A DNA stretch of 64,000 nucleotides from Pseudomonas campi (GTDB lineage: Bacteria > Pseudomonadota > Gammaproteobacteria > Pseudomonadales > Pseudomonadaceae). Made by a program: the position numbers and the translations under genes. Shown piece after piece: positions 16,474-25,428 of this stretch (position 1 is its first letter; every line of letters starts with the position of its first letter). A model generated the notes under the pieces. It was not told the origin of the DNA. It saw only the letters and a program-made list of their open reading frames with translations, and ran no database searches. The DNA is taken from positions 3,162,001-3,226,000 of the forward strand of contig NZ_CP053697.2 of NCBI RefSeq assembly GCF_013200955.2, written 5' to 3'.

Positions 16474-18393
16474 TTAGAAGTTCGCGCCGAAGCTGAGTGC
16501 TACGAAGTCACGGTCAGTGGCGGTGCTGTAGTCACCACCGAAGAAGTCGGTGTAGGACAGGTTGGCCGTGTAGGTGTTCTGATACTCGGCTTCCAGGGCC
16601 AGGCTGACGCCCTTGCGACCCTCTTCGAAGTTGGCACCCGGGCCTGGCGAGTAACCGTCGACGTCATGCGACCAGGCCACGCTCGGACGCAGGTTCACAC
16701 CGGCGAACACATCCGGGTAATCCCAGATCGCACGGGCGCGATAGCCCCAAGAGCTGTGGGTAGTGAAACCGTCGTCGTTGCAGTCTTTGGATGCGTTGGA
16801 GAAGTCGGTATTCGGCTGACCGCCAATCACGGCGTTACCCAAGGTCACGTCGTTGAGCAGCTCGCAGGTGCCGTTTGGCAGCTCACCTGGACCAAACACC
16901 GGATCACGACCGTAGCGAGCCTCGCTGTTGTGCTCCAGACCACCCACAAAGGTCGCACCGACTTCGCCCACCAGGGTCAGACGGCTGGCACCCATCACCT
17001 GATCGATGAAGTGAGTGAAGGTGGTCTGAACCTGGGTCACTTCCTTGCGGTTATAGCCGTGACGAATGGCGCCCGCAGCCCCATCCAGCACCGAAGCGTC
17101 AGCATAGGGGTTGGCGAAGCCTGGATTGGTCAGCGGACGAACAGCCGAGAAGAGAACGTCGGTGGTGTTGAGCGCGACCGGGGCGTTGGGCCGATAGCTG
17201 ACCTCACCACTCCACGCCGTACCAGTGGACAACGTAGTGGAGAAGCTCAGGCCGTACAGACGGATATCTTCCGGGTACTCCATGAAGTAGCTGGAGCTCC
17301 CGGCAATCGCCAGCGCAGAGGCGGAACCGTTAAGAATTGGCAGGATACCGTTGGCAACGTCATACACATCCTGGCCGGGGGCAGAAGCACTGAGAATCGG
17401 TGCACGGCTGTGGTAGTTCATGGCGTAGGCGCCGAACTCGGTATCCAGCGGCTCGGAGAAGTAGCGGAACGCCAGGCCCCATTGACCGTCGTCGCGAGCA
17501 TCGCGGTCATCACCACGAGCCACCAGGTTACCTTCTGAGTTGACGTCTAGCGGATCCAGACCGCGCCCCACCAGAATGGGGTTCAGCACGCCGCTGACCC
17601 GGGCGACGTTGTTGGACAGCAGGCGCAGGTTGTCATCACAGCCATCCGCCGCCACGTCAACCTGGGAGAAGAAGGTGCCGCAGTTGTCGACTACGGTCTG
17701 TTCCCACTCCAGCTGATAGAAGGCTTCCATCGACAGGTTGTCGGTCAGGCTCTGCGAGACGTAGAACATGTTGACCGGGATCAGGCCTTCCTTGACCTCG
17801 GCACCAGGACGGCGGAACGCGGAAACGTCGACCGGATTGATAGCGTTGATGCTGTTCTGGATGAAGGTACTTTCACCCCAGCTCACCACCTGCTTGCCCA
17901 GACGCACGGAGCCCGGCTGATCGGCGATGGCGTAGTTGTGATAAACGAAGGCGTCGAGGATTTCCGCACCGGATGACTGGGCACCTTCCTTACGGTTGTG
18001 ATCGTCGATGTCTTTGAACAGGCGCTGCTCGTCTTTCAGCTCGAAGTCGTACCAGTATTTGCCGCGCGCGAACACGCCGGTGTCGCCATACTTCAGTTCG
18101 AGGTCGTGGATGCCCTTGAAGATCTTCGAGAAGGTCTCGCCCTTCTTGAAGTTCAGGCGGCCATCATCGGTGGTCTGCGACAGGCCTTGGCCGCCGTTGT
18201 TGACCCCTATCAGATCAGGGTCGGCACTTTTTGTGGACCAGCTAGCACCTACGGAGAGAGAGGAGTCGAGCTGCCCCTCGACCTCACCAATATTGAAGCT
18301 AACCGCCTGTACTTCGGCAGCACAACTCAGCGCTACCGCAGCAGCCAGCGCATGCAGTCGGAAATCTGCGCGCCCTATTGTTCTTGTAGTCAT
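16474..18393 (-). CDS. DUF1302 outer-membrane protein
   Basis: A 639-residue DUF1302 protein. The first ~30 residues form a signal peptide (LHALAAAVALSCAAEVQA). The mature sequence starts VSFNIGEVEGQLDSSLSVGASW, a typical first beta strand, and the C-terminus ends in Phe after alternating hydrophobic residues, as in outer-membrane barrels. Amphipathic beta strands and Asp/Asn-rich loops continue throughout. Pseudomonad members are co-transcribed with DUF1329 and are often linked to growth on hydrophobic carbon sources. It is the first gene of the pair. About 160 bp upstream separate it from the next gene, leaving room for its promoter. Confidence 0.88.
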   Translation of the reverse strand: MTTRTIGRADFRLHALAAAVALSCAAEVQAVSFNIGEVEGQLDSSLSVGASWSTKSADPDLIGVNNGGQGLSQTTDDGRLNFKKGETFSKIFKGIHDLELKYGDTGVFARGKYWYDFELKDEQRLFKDIDDHNRKEGAQSSGAEILDAFVYHNYAIADQPGSVRLGKQVVSWGESTFIQNSINAINPVDVSAFRRPGAEVKEGLIPVNMFYVSQSLTDNLSMEAFYQLEWEQTVVDNCGTFFSQVDVAADGCDDNLRLLSNNVARVSGVLNPILVGRGLDPLDVNSEGNLVARGDDRDARDDGQWGLAFRYFSEPLDTEFGAYAMNYHSRAPILSASAPGQDVYDVANGILPILNGSASALAIAGSSSYFMEYPEDIRLYGLSFSTTLSTGTAWSGEVSYRPNAPVALNTTDVLFSAVRPLTNPGFANPYADASVLDGAAGAIRHGYNRKEVTQVQTTFTHFIDQVMGASRLTLVGEVGATFVGGLEHNSEARYGRDPVFGPGELPNGTCELLNDVTLGNAVIGGQPNTDFSNASKDCNDDGFTTHSSWGYRARAIWDYPDVFAGVNLRPSVAWSHDVDGYSPGPGANFEEGRKGVSLALEAEYQNTYTANLSYTDFFGGDYSTATDRDFVALSFGANF

Positions 18394-18495
18394 AGGCTTT
18401 CCCCTGTTGGGTGTTTCGGACGGGGCAGAAACTAATCAATCCACTCCAACGGGGTAACGGACAAAGTAGTGATATTCACAGTCATCCTAAAGAAT

Positions 18496-18528
18496 GAGCC
18501 CCTTGCCGAGGGGCTCGGCAAGGGGCTC
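18496..18528 (-). terminator. 15-bp hairpin, terminator of the 177-residue gene
   Basis: GAGCCCCTTGCCGAG (18496-18510) pairs perfectly with CTCGGCAAGGGGCTC (18514-18528) around a GGG loop. It lies 24 bp past the stop of the minus-strand gene at 18552. On that strand only a weak T-rich tail (ATTCTTTAGG) follows, so it may act as a strong pause or transcript-stabilising hairpin. Confidence 0.7.
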
Positions 18529-18551
18529 TGGGAAAGCCTTGCGGGAAAGCG

Positions 18552-19085
18552 TCAGTCTTCGCTCTGCGCCGCCTTCAACGCCTCATAGGCCGGCGCGGCG
18601 TAGATGCCCACGGCCACTGCCAACTCCATGACCCGCGGCAGGTCGTTGGTGTAGACGAGCACGCACTGCAGCTCATCGTCCAGCGGCTCGCTGAGGTCAA
18701 TGAGCACATAACCGCCCTTCTCCTTGTACATGCTGGAGAGCTGCACCTGGATACGGTTGAGGGCTTTCAGCGGCTCGACCTTGGCCAGTTGCTTGGGCTT
18801 GATGTTGAAGGGTACGTCCGGGCCGAAGGACTCGATGATGTGTTGCAGCAGTTCCTCGTAGCTATCGGCCTGGAACAGCACGGTTTCCGGCAGGCTGCCG
18901 ATCACCACCCACTCGCCCAGAGGGATGGGGAAGCTGTCGTCGTAGTTGATGTCCGGGTTGGCGGCGAGGAAGGCGGCAGGGTCGGTATAGGCCTGGGCCG
19001 CCTCGTCGGCGATGCGCGCGATCTCCTCGTCGGTCATGCAGCCGGAGCTGATCAGGGTGATGAGTTCGAGGAGTTGGGCTTGCAT
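18552..19085 (-). CDS. Hypothetical cytoplasmic protein
   Basis: A 177-residue acidic protein without signal peptide or membrane segments. Alternating helices and strands are apparent (MTDEEIARIADEAAQAYTD, then GEWVVIGSLPETVLFQADS, then GGYVLIDLSEPLDDELQCVL), and it ends in an Ala-rich helix. I recognise no family or catalytic motif. It appears to be a single-gene unit: a strong hairpin follows it, and an extragenic palindrome and a family A repeat lie upstream. Codon use matches the neighbours. Confidence 0.75.
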   Translation of the reverse strand: MQAQLLELITLISSGCMTDEEIARIADEAAQAYTDPAAFLAANPDINYDDSFPIPLGEWVVIGSLPETVLFQADSYEELLQHIIESFGPDVPFNIKPKQLAKVEPLKALNRIQVQLSSMYKEKGGYVLIDLSEPLDDELQCVLVYTNDLPRVMELAVAVGIYAAPAYEALKAAQSED

Positions 19086-19136
19086 GGGGAGAGTCCTGGC
19101 GCCTGGAGTGGGCGCCTAGGATACAGGGACGACGCA

Positions 19137-19181
19137 GGGCGGGTGAAAACCCGCGCGATATAACGCGGGTTTCACCCGCCC
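19137..19181. repeat. Extragenic palindrome (REP-like)
   Basis: GGGCGGGTGAAAACCCGCG pairs with CGCGGGTTTCACCCGCCC across an 8-nt loop, with one bulged base. The flanks GCA and TACG match the common pseudomonad palindrome that encodes the motif GTAGGGCGGGTGAAACCCGC. It lies directly between the hypothetical gene's start and the family A repeat. Confidence 0.75.
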
Positions 19182-19193
19182 TACGCCAATCTC

Positions 19194-19391
19194 AGAACCT
19201 GTTTAGGGTCTTTTGAGCTAGAGCCAGGCAAGGCGCAATTGAGCGAGGACGCGGAGTTTACGAGGTGTAAATGAGCAGTACTCGCTTCGCTCGCCCTCCG
19301 GGCCGCGCCAAAGCGCGTTAGCGAAAAGCCGCTTTCCGAGCCCAATTGCAACGCAGCATGGCCGACGATCAAGAGATCCTAGACAGGTTCT
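19194..19391. repeat. Repeat family A, copy 2 (198 bp, full length)
   Basis: It begins AGAACCTGTTTAGGGTC and ends in CAGGTTCT. In orientation it is the reverse complement of copies 1 and 3: its interior runs CAAGGC, stem, GGAGTTTACGAGGTGTAAATG, then the right stem and AACGCAG. The stem GCAATTGAGC (19235-19244) pairs with GCCCAATTGC (19340-19349) with one mismatch. Its final T is the first base of the TTA that forms the stop codon (TAA) of the adjoining oxidoreductase gene. Confidence 0.9.
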
Positions 19392-20704
19392 TAGCGCAGC
19401 TTTTCCAGCAGCCCGTAGTACCACATGCCCACAGCCAGCATCGGGTTGCCGAACACGTCACCCAGCGGCACCTTGATGTGCTTGCAGCTGGCGAAGGTGT
19501 CGAACTGGCCGAGGCTACCGGTCAGGGCCTTGGCCATGATCTCGCCCATGATGTGGGTGGTGGCGATGCCGTGGCCGGAGTAGCCCTGGCAGTACCAGAC
19601 GTTGCCCGACAGCTTGCCCAGCTGCGGAATGCGGTTCATCACGATGCCCATGGCGCAGCTCCACTGGAACTCGATATCCACGCCCTTGAGCTGCGGGAAG
19701 GTGCGCTCGATGCATGGGCGCAGTTCGCCAGCGATATCGCGCGAGTCGCGCCCGGAATAGTTGGCGCCACCACCGAACAGCAGGCGGCCGTCGGCGGTCA
19801 TGCGGTAGTAATCGAGCACGAAGCGGCAGTCGTACACGGCCAGGTTCTGCGGGTTGAGCTCTTTGGCCAGCTCGCCCAGCGGCTTGGTGGTGACGATGCC
19901 ACCCATGGCCGGGAAGATCTTGCCCTTGAGCTTTTTAGGTTCCAGCTTGTGATACACGTCGCCGGCCAGCAGCACCTGCTTGGCGTCGATGCGGCCCTGG
20001 GCAGTGATCACCGCCGGATTGGCGCCGTGGACGATTTCCAGCACCTCGGAATGTTCGAAGATCAGCGCGCCCAGACTGGCGGCGGCCTTGGCCTCGCCGA
20101 TGCACAGGTTGAGCGGGTGCAGGTGCAGGTTGCGGGTGTTCTTCAGTGCGCCCAGATACAGGTCGCTGCCCAGGTGGGCACGCACGCCTTCGCGATCCAG
20201 CAGGGTCACTGCATCGCCCATGCCGCGGCGCTGAGCTTCGGCGTAGGTGCTTTCCAGCTCGCTCATGTGCACCGGTTTCATCGCCGCATGCAGGTGGCCG
20301 TGGCGCAGGTCGCACTGGATGCCGTACTTCTCGACCCGGCTCTGGATGATTTCGTGACCGCGCCAGCGCAGGTGCCAGATGAAGTCGTCGACTTCCTCGC
20401 CGATGCTGTTGCGCATCTGCGTACGCATCGCCTCATCACCGGACAGGCTGCCGGTGACCTGGCCGCCGTTGCGTCCGGTGGCGCCCCAGCCGATCTTGTG
20501 CGACTCGACGATAGCTACCTTGAGGCCACGCTCGGCCAGTTCCACCGCACTGGCCACGCCAGTGAAGCCACCGCCGATGATCACCACGTCGACACTGACC
20601 TGGCCCTGCAGGGTCGGGTAGTCGGTCTCCTCGTTGAGGGTGGCGGTGTAGTACGACTTGCAGCGCTCGGCGGCAGGGATCACGGGCTGGATGGCGGCGT
20701 TCAT
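19391..20704 (-). CDS. FAD-dependent amine oxidoreductase (PuuB/PauB-like)
   Basis: A 437-residue DAO-fold flavoprotein. The N-terminal FAD-binding motif is VVIIGGGFTGVASAVELAERG (about residues 40-60), followed by the GRNGGQV motif typical of gamma-glutamylputrescine oxidase-type enzymes. The ATG at 20704 was chosen because AAGGA precedes it and the family N-terminus AAIQPVIPAAERCKSYY starts here; the longer frame runs through a repeat. The likely role is oxidation of glutamylated polyamines or another amine, but substrate assignment is by resemblance only. Its TAA stop is formed within the terminus of the family A repeat, so the last residues KLR may have been changed by the insertion. Confidence 0.85.
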   Translation of the reverse strand: MNAAIQPVIPAAERCKSYYTATLNEETDYPTLQGQVSVDVVIIGGGFTGVASAVELAERGLKVAIVESHKIGWGATGRNGGQVTGSLSGDEAMRTQMRNSIGEEVDDFIWHLRWRGHEIIQSRVEKYGIQCDLRHGHLHAAMKPVHMSELESTYAEAQRRGMGDAVTLLDREGVRAHLGSDLYLGALKNTRNLHLHPLNLCIGEAKAAASLGALIFEHSEVLEIVHGANPAVITAQGRIDAKQVLLAGDVYHKLEPKKLKGKIFPAMGGIVTTKPLGELAKELNPQNLAVYDCRFVLDYYRMTADGRLLFGGGANYSGRDSRDIAGELRPCIERTFPQLKGVDIEFQWSCAMGIVMNRIPQLGKLSGNVWYCQGYSGHGIATTHIMGEIMAKALTGSLGQFDTFASCKHIKVPLGDVFGNPMLAVGMWYYGLLEKLR

Positions 20705-20767
20705 GCGGTGTTCCTTGTGGATAGGGCGTGGAAAGGCGCGAAACCCTTTCCGCGGGATAACGGGTAA

Positions 20768-20826
20768 GTAGCCCGGATGCAATCCGGGAAAGACCGGGCG
20801 TTGACCCCGGATTGCCTCCGGGCTAC
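20768..20826. repeat. Extragenic palindrome family C, copy 1
   Basis: GTAGCCCGGATGCAATCCGGG is followed after a 16-nt spacer by CCCCGGATTGCCTCCGGGCTAC, an imperfect inverted repeat of about 60 bp. A second copy with the same arms lies at 57393-57452. This is a widespread type of pseudomonad intergenic palindrome. Confidence 0.8.
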
Positions 20827-20859
20827 GTCAATCAATCCGGCCTGGATCAGTTAGCAGCA

Positions 20860-21130
20860 CCAGCCCTGGTTGGCTGGCAAGCGAATCGGCAATGGGCGCA
20901 GCCCTCTGGCTCACGCGGGGGGCAGACCATCCGGTGGGCGCGCGTGACGGCAATGCCAGAGGGCCCAGAAGGCGAGAATTTCAGGAAGCAGCGAATTGGC
21001 CCGATCGGCAGCGTACCGAGCCCCGGCCTTGAACAGGCCCAAGCGAGGTACATGGCGGCAAAGACGGATCGGGGAAATCATGGACAAGGAGACTCGCACG
21101 CCGGCTAGCGTTGGTTAAATCGGATTTTTT
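20860..21130 (+). other. Non-coding segment with three hairpins, possible structured RNA
   Basis: No convincing gene is present. Three inverted repeats are. CCAGCC/GGCTGG lies at 20860-20877. A long one at 20901-20964 pairs GCCCTCTGGC plus TCACGCG with CGCGTGA plus GCCAGAGGGC, giving 17 bp with a 7-nt bulge. GGCCT/AGGCC lies at 21025-21039. GCGAATCGGC (20881) recurs as GCGAATTGGC (20991). A T6 tract at 21125-21130 closes the segment. A + strand non-coding RNA is possible but unproven; it could equally be decayed mobile DNA. Confidence 0.35.
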
Positions 21131-21177
21131 ACACATTCAGATTCAGCATCACTAAACAAACCTGCCCCTGTCGCTAA

Positions 21178-21229
21178 CAGGCTGTTGTAAACACCGCGAT
21201 GGCCACGCAGGCAGTTCTGCAACAGCCGG
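21178..21229. repeat. Repeat family B, deletion derivative
   Basis: CAGGCTGTTG at the left and CAACAGCCGG at the right match the ends of the full family B copy at 33707-33852. The stretch GCGATGGCCACGCAGGCAGTTC matches its right-hand interior. The central stem-bearing core is missing. A similar TTCTGCAACTGCCGGCTA tail follows, up to the TAG stop of the lipoprotein gene. Confidence 0.7.
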
Positions 21230-21244
21230 TTCTGCAACTGCCGG

Positions 21245-22282
21245 CTAACGCGGCGACTGGTAGCGGAACGGTACCGCCAGCCCGCTATCGATCTGCCAGG
21301 ACAGCTGATGCACCCCGGCCAGCACGCCGCGATCGGTATTGCGCATCAGCTCCTGCCATTCCGCTTCGAAGGCGCTCTGGAGATTGCGGCGTAGTTGCGC
21401 CTCGGTTTCAGGGCGCTCGTTCGCGCGGGCAATGGCCGTGAAAATCGCCACGCCCAGGGACAGCGTGGTGCCGGCCACCCGCCCGACCATGGCGCCGACG
21501 GCGCTGGCCGCGCTGCTGGTGGTCAGTTCATCCACCAGTCGCTCACTGGTGCGCTGCGCCACCGAGGCAATGCCGGGGTCCGTCGACCAGTCGCCCAGAC
21601 CGCCGGGCACGGCACGGATGCGTTCGATCAGGCCGACATAGGCGGGCAGCCGTTTCAGCGGGTCGGCTTGCAGCAGCTCATAGAGCGACGCGCCGGGCGC
21701 CTGGGTGATGGCGGGAACCGCCTGCAAGCGCTGATCGAACTGTTCCTGCGGCACTGCATGGCGCTGCGCAATGCCCTGCAGCCGCTGGTCGAGTTCCTGC
21801 ACATAGAGCCGGGTGCTGCGCTCCATGATCTGATCCGGGTCATCCTCTTCGGCCACCGGCTCCAGCACGCGCTCCTGGTACTGCTCCTGCAGGTACAGCG
21901 CCAGGCGGCTGACGGTCGGGTCCTTGTCGCCACCCGCGCTGAGCTTGTACCAGGACACCTTCATGCTCAGCCATTGCTGGGTCCAGTAGCCGGAAAACCA
22001 GGGAATGAACGCGTCCTCGGTCTGCCGGTAGACCTGATCCATCCAGTGCTGCATGGACAACAGGGCATGCTCCCTGGCCTGCTCGGCGGCGGCCTGCGAT
22101 GCCCTGGCGATGTCGCGGTCGACCTGGCGCCAGGTGCTGGCGGAGACCGGCACCGGTGGATCGCTGGCGCAACCGCCCAGCGTCACCAGCCAGGCGACGA
22201 ACAGGGCCTGCAGCGTCGGCCGCCATAGCCGTCGCCCCAGCGCTGGCGCCCAGCTGACAGCCAAGTCCCCTGCACTGCACAT
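21245..22282 (-). CDS. Hypothetical lipoprotein
   Basis: About 345 residues from the ATG at 22282, which has GAGG about 12 nt upstream. A basic, hydrophobic leader (RRLWRPTLQALFVAWLVTLGGC) ends in an LGGC lipobox, so the protein is predicted to be lipid-anchored in the outer or inner membrane. The mature part is mostly helical, with long amphipathic segments (QVDRDIARASQAAAEQAREH) and a small-residue hydrophobic segment (AASAVGAMVGRVAGTTLSLGVAIFTA) that could insert into a membrane or pack as a hairpin. I recognise no family. An earlier ATG at 22333 is possible but would give an unusually long leader. Its stop lies just beyond the family B remnant. Confidence 0.7.
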   Translation of the reverse strand: MCSAGDLAVSWAPALGRRLWRPTLQALFVAWLVTLGGCASDPPVPVSASTWRQVDRDIARASQAAAEQAREHALLSMQHWMDQVYRQTEDAFIPWFSGYWTQQWLSMKVSWYKLSAGGDKDPTVSRLALYLQEQYQERVLEPVAEEDDPDQIMERSTRLYVQELDQRLQGIAQRHAVPQEQFDQRLQAVPAITQAPGASLYELLQADPLKRLPAYVGLIERIRAVPGGLGDWSTDPGIASVAQRTSERLVDELTTSSAASAVGAMVGRVAGTTLSLGVAIFTAIARANERPETEAQLRRNLQSAFEAEWQELMRNTDRGVLAGVHQLSWQIDSGLAVPFRYQSPR

Positions 22283-22438
22283 AGCGCGTAACCGCCTCGC
22301 AGCCCACGACAGGCCGCGCCTCTCCTCTGGCAAGCTGCAGATGGCACCTGCGCAGCCTGGCCCGCCCCCGCTCCAACGGAACGTCCAGCACGTCCGACTC
22401 TGGTGTGTTGAGTATAGGGTTAGCCCGCCTACCGGCCG

Positions 22439-22879
22439 TCAGCCGAGCCAGCCCAGGGTGGCCAGCAAAAGCACCAGATAACGGCCGACCTTGGCCAGCG
22501 TGACAATCAGCAGAAAGCGCCACCAGGGCTCGCGCATGACGCCCGCAACCACGGTGAGCGGGTCACCGATGATCGGCACCCAGCTCAACAGCAGCGACCA
22601 GCGGCCATAACGCTGATAAGCCTGCTGGGCCTTCTCCAGCTGACTGGCACTGACCGGGAACCAGCGCCGCTGGCGAAAGCGCTCGACGCAGCGACCCAGC
22701 CACCAGTTCAGCAGCGAGCCCAGCACATTGCCGCTACTCGCCACGGCCAGCAGCAACCAGGCCGGGTACTGTTCGCTGAGCAGCAACGCGACCAGCAGCG
22801 CCTCCGACTGCGCCGGCAACAGCGTGGCCGCGGCAAATGCCGCGAGAAACAGACCGGAGTAGGCAGACAGTTCCAGCAT
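22439..22879 (-). CDS. YqaA/DedA-like small membrane protein
   Basis: A 146-residue inner-membrane protein of the YqaA branch of the SNARE-associated/DedA (VTT) superfamily. Hydrophobic helices lie near 7-22, 33-52, 86-105 and 120-140. The motif SGNVLGSLLNWWLGR and the GDPLTVVAGVMREPWWRF segment fit the VTT re-entrant core. DedA-type proteins are thought to move lipids or ions across the inner membrane; the role of this one is unknown. The start at 22879 gives the usual short N-terminus; an in-frame ATG at 22942 would add 21 residues. The lipoprotein gene follows on the same strand after 156 bp. Confidence 0.82.
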   Translation of the reverse strand: MLELSAYSGLFLAAFAAATLLPAQSEALLVALLLSEQYPAWLLLAVASSGNVLGSLLNWWLGRCVERFRQRRWFPVSASQLEKAQQAYQRYGRWSLLLSWVPIIGDPLTVVAGVMREPWWRFLLIVTLAKVGRYLVLLLATLGWLG

Positions 22880-23142
22880 GTGCGTCGGCTCAGCAAGGAC
22901 AGGGACAAAGCCGTGGGCTGTCGCCATGACCGCCAACCGCAAGGCGGCGGATGATGACGAAGATACGTCGGCCTAGCCAGCCCGGCGCACCCACCAGGAG
23001 CCGAATCGGCCATGGGTTGACCGGCCAGCGCAGTGAGGCGTGCAAACCCACCTATTCTATGGGCAGGCGCTCAAGCCCCAGCCGGCTCGCAACAGGGGCA
23101 TCACAGGGAGCACAGCATGCGCGACGACAGGGCTGTCAGCCC

Positions 23143-25428
23143 ATGAACAACAGCTGGCTCAACCCCGGCCTGCTGGGGCTCACAATTCTGGCCTTGCTGG
23201 CTGGCGGCGTGGCGCACCTGCTCGACCATGGGCTGCTGGCCAGCCAGCTGTGGAGCGGCAGCGCCCTGCTGGTCGCCGCCCTGTTGCTGGTCGAAATCAT
23301 CCTGCGTCTGCTGCGCCGCGAGCTGGGCGTCGACCTGATCGCCCTGCTGTCGATCCTCGGCGCGGTACTGCTGGGGCAAGCGCTGGTGGCAGCGGTCATC
23401 GCGGTCATGCTCGCCAGCGGCAGAACCCTCGAGTACTTCACCTCACAGCGTGCCGAGCGCGAGCTAAAGCGCCTGATCAACCGTGCGCCACGCTTTGCCT
23501 GGCGCCTGCAAGACGGCCAACTGGTGCAGATCCCGGTCGAACAGGTGGCGCTGGGCGATCGCCTGCTGCTGCGCATGGGCGAGGTGCTGGCAGTCGATGG
23601 TGAACTGCTCAGCGCCAATGCCAGTGTCGATGAGTCCGCCCTCACCGGCGAGTCCTTGCCGGTGAGTTATGCCGCGGGTGCCACGCTGCGCAGTGGTGGG
23701 GTCAATGTCGGCGCACCGTTCGAGCTGCGCGCCAGCCACACCGCCGAGCAGAGCACCTACGCCGGCATCGTGCGCATGGCCGAGGCCGCGCGCCAGTCAC
23801 GCGCACCCTTCGTGCGTCTGGCCGACCGCTATGCCCTCGCTCTGGTGCCGCTGACCCTGCTGATTGCCGGCGCGGCCTGGCTGCTCAGTGGCGACCCGAT
23901 CCGCGCCCTCGCCGTGCTGGTGGTCGCCACGCCCTGCCCGCTGATCCTCGCCGTGCCGATTGCCATCATGGCCGGCATTTCCCGCAGTGCGCACCGCGGC
24001 ATCCTGATCAAGGACGGCGCCACCCTGGAAGCCCTGGCCGCGGCGCAGATTCTCTTCCTCGACAAGACCGGCACCCTGACCACGGGCCATGCCCGAATTC
24101 AGGCGGTGGAAAGCGCCGGCGTGCAGAGCCAGGAAAAACTGCTGTACCTGGCCGGTTCACTGGCCCAGGCCTCGCCCCACCCGATCTCGGCGGCGATCGT
24201 CCAGGCCGCGCAAAAAGGCACGCGGCCCCTCGGCACGCCGCAACAGGTGCGCGAGCAACCGGGCGCGGGCCTGCAAGGCGAGGTCGATGGCCATGAAGTG
24301 CGTATCGGGGCGCTGGAGTTCGTCAGCCCAGGCGCCGAGACCGATGCCTGGGCGCAGTCCGTGTTGCGCCGTATGGACTACCAGGCGGCCGGCGGCAGCT
24401 TCATCGGCGTGGATCAGACCCTGGCCGGCGCCGTGCTGTTTGCCGATCCCCTGCGCATGGAGTCACCCCACGCCCTGCGCCTGCTGCGCCGCGCCGGCAT
24501 CCACAAGATCATCATGCTCACCGGTGACCGGCCTGAAACCGCGCAGATGATCGGCCTCGCCGCCGGCGTCGATGAAGTGCGCGCCGGGCTGGACCCGGCA
24601 GCCAAGGTCGCGGCCGTGCTGCAAGGCCGTGAACAGGGCAAGACCCTGATGGTCGGTGACGGCATCAATGATGCCCCGGCCCTGGCCGCCGCAGATGTGG
24701 GCATTGCCCTGGGCGCCAGTGGCGCGACGGCGTCTTCCGAGGCGGCCGGCGTGGTGCTGCTGGTCGACCGCCTCGACCGCGTGGCCGAAGCCCTGCAGAT
24801 CGCCCGGCGTTCGCAACGGATTGCCCGCCAGGGCGTGCTGGTCGGCATGGGTTTGTCGCTGCTGGCCATGCTCCTGGCCGCCCTTGGCTACCTGCCGCCA
24901 CTGGCCGGGGCGATCCTGCAGGAAGGCATCGACGTCGCCGTCATCCTCAACGCGCTGCGCGCCCTGGGCGGTGGCTTGCACAACGGGGCAGGCAAGGCGC
25001 TGGAAGGTGAGCGCATCGACCGCCTCAAGCGCGAGCATGACGACCTTGCCCAGCCACTCGAGGCGGTACGCACGCTGGCCCGGCAATTACCCAAGCAGAC
25101 CACCGAACAGGCGCGCACCGCGCTGGACAGCCTGGTGCGCCTGCTCGAGGAAAAACTGGTGCCCCACGAGCAGAACGACGAGGACCAGCTCTACCCCCTG
25201 CTGGCCCGGCACCTCAAGGGCGATGACCCACTGGCGGCGATGAGCCACACCCACCGCGAGATCTTCCGCCTGGTGAAACTGCTGGCGCGGATGAACGCCG
25301 ACTTTTCTGCCAGCAGCACAGCGCCCTCCACGGAAGATATCCAGGCCATGCTGCAGCGCCTGGACACCGTGCTGGCCCTGCATTTCGCCCAGGAAGATGA
25401 GCTTTACCACAATCTGGACAGGCGGTAG
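23143..25428 (+). CDS. P1B-5-type metal-transporting ATPase with C-terminal hemerythrin domain
   Basis: A 761-residue heavy-metal P-type ATPase. It has no N-terminal metal-binding domain. The transmembrane cysteine motif is TPC (263-265), the phosphorylation site DKTGT starts at 307, and GDGINDAP at 505-512. The last membrane helix has QEGID then N (593-603). From about residue 627 a hemerythrin-like domain follows with H632, H675, H702, H704, H747 and acidic partners. TPC plus QExxD plus a C-terminal hemerythrin domain is, from recall, the signature of the P1B-5 group (Sinorhizobium Nia type), linked to Ni/Fe export. I infer an Fe(II)/Ni exporter sensing iron or oxygen. The start was set at 23143, where the first transmembrane segment begins; the upstream 64 codons are atypical. 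Confidence 0.87.
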   Translation: MNNSWLNPGLLGLTILALLAGGVAHLLDHGLLASQLWSGSALLVAALLLVEIILRLLRRELGVDLIALLSILGAVLLGQALVAAVIAVMLASGRTLEYFTSQRAERELKRLINRAPRFAWRLQDGQLVQIPVEQVALGDRLLLRMGEVLAVDGELLSANASVDESALTGESLPVSYAAGATLRSGGVNVGAPFELRASHTAEQSTYAGIVRMAEAARQSRAPFVRLADRYALALVPLTLLIAGAAWLLSGDPIRALAVLVVATPCPLILAVPIAIMAGISRSAHRGILIKDGATLEALAAAQILFLDKTGTLTTGHARIQAVESAGVQSQEKLLYLAGSLAQASPHPISAAIVQAAQKGTRPLGTPQQVREQPGAGLQGEVDGHEVRIGALEFVSPGAETDAWAQSVLRRMDYQAAGGSFIGVDQTLAGAVLFADPLRMESPHALRLLRRAGIHKIIMLTGDRPETAQMIGLAAGVDEVRAGLDPAAKVAAVLQGREQGKTLMVGDGINDAPALAAADVGIALGASGATASSEAAGVVLLVDRLDRVAEALQIARRSQRIARQGVLVGMGLSLLAMLLAALGYLPPLAGAILQEGIDVAVILNALRALGGGLHNGAGKALEGERIDRLKREHDDLAQPLEAVRTLARQLPKQTTEQARTALDSLVRLLEEKLVPHEQNDEDQLYPLLARHLKGDDPLAAMSHTHREIFRLVKLLARMNADFSASSTAPSTEDIQAMLQRLDTVLALHFAQEDELYHNLDRR

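Noticed and set aside
20911..21099. Small minus-strand frames (62-68 codons) in the hairpin-rich gap
   Set aside because: No ribosome-binding site, and their sequence overlaps the long inverted repeat; the DNA structure explains the segment better than a protein.
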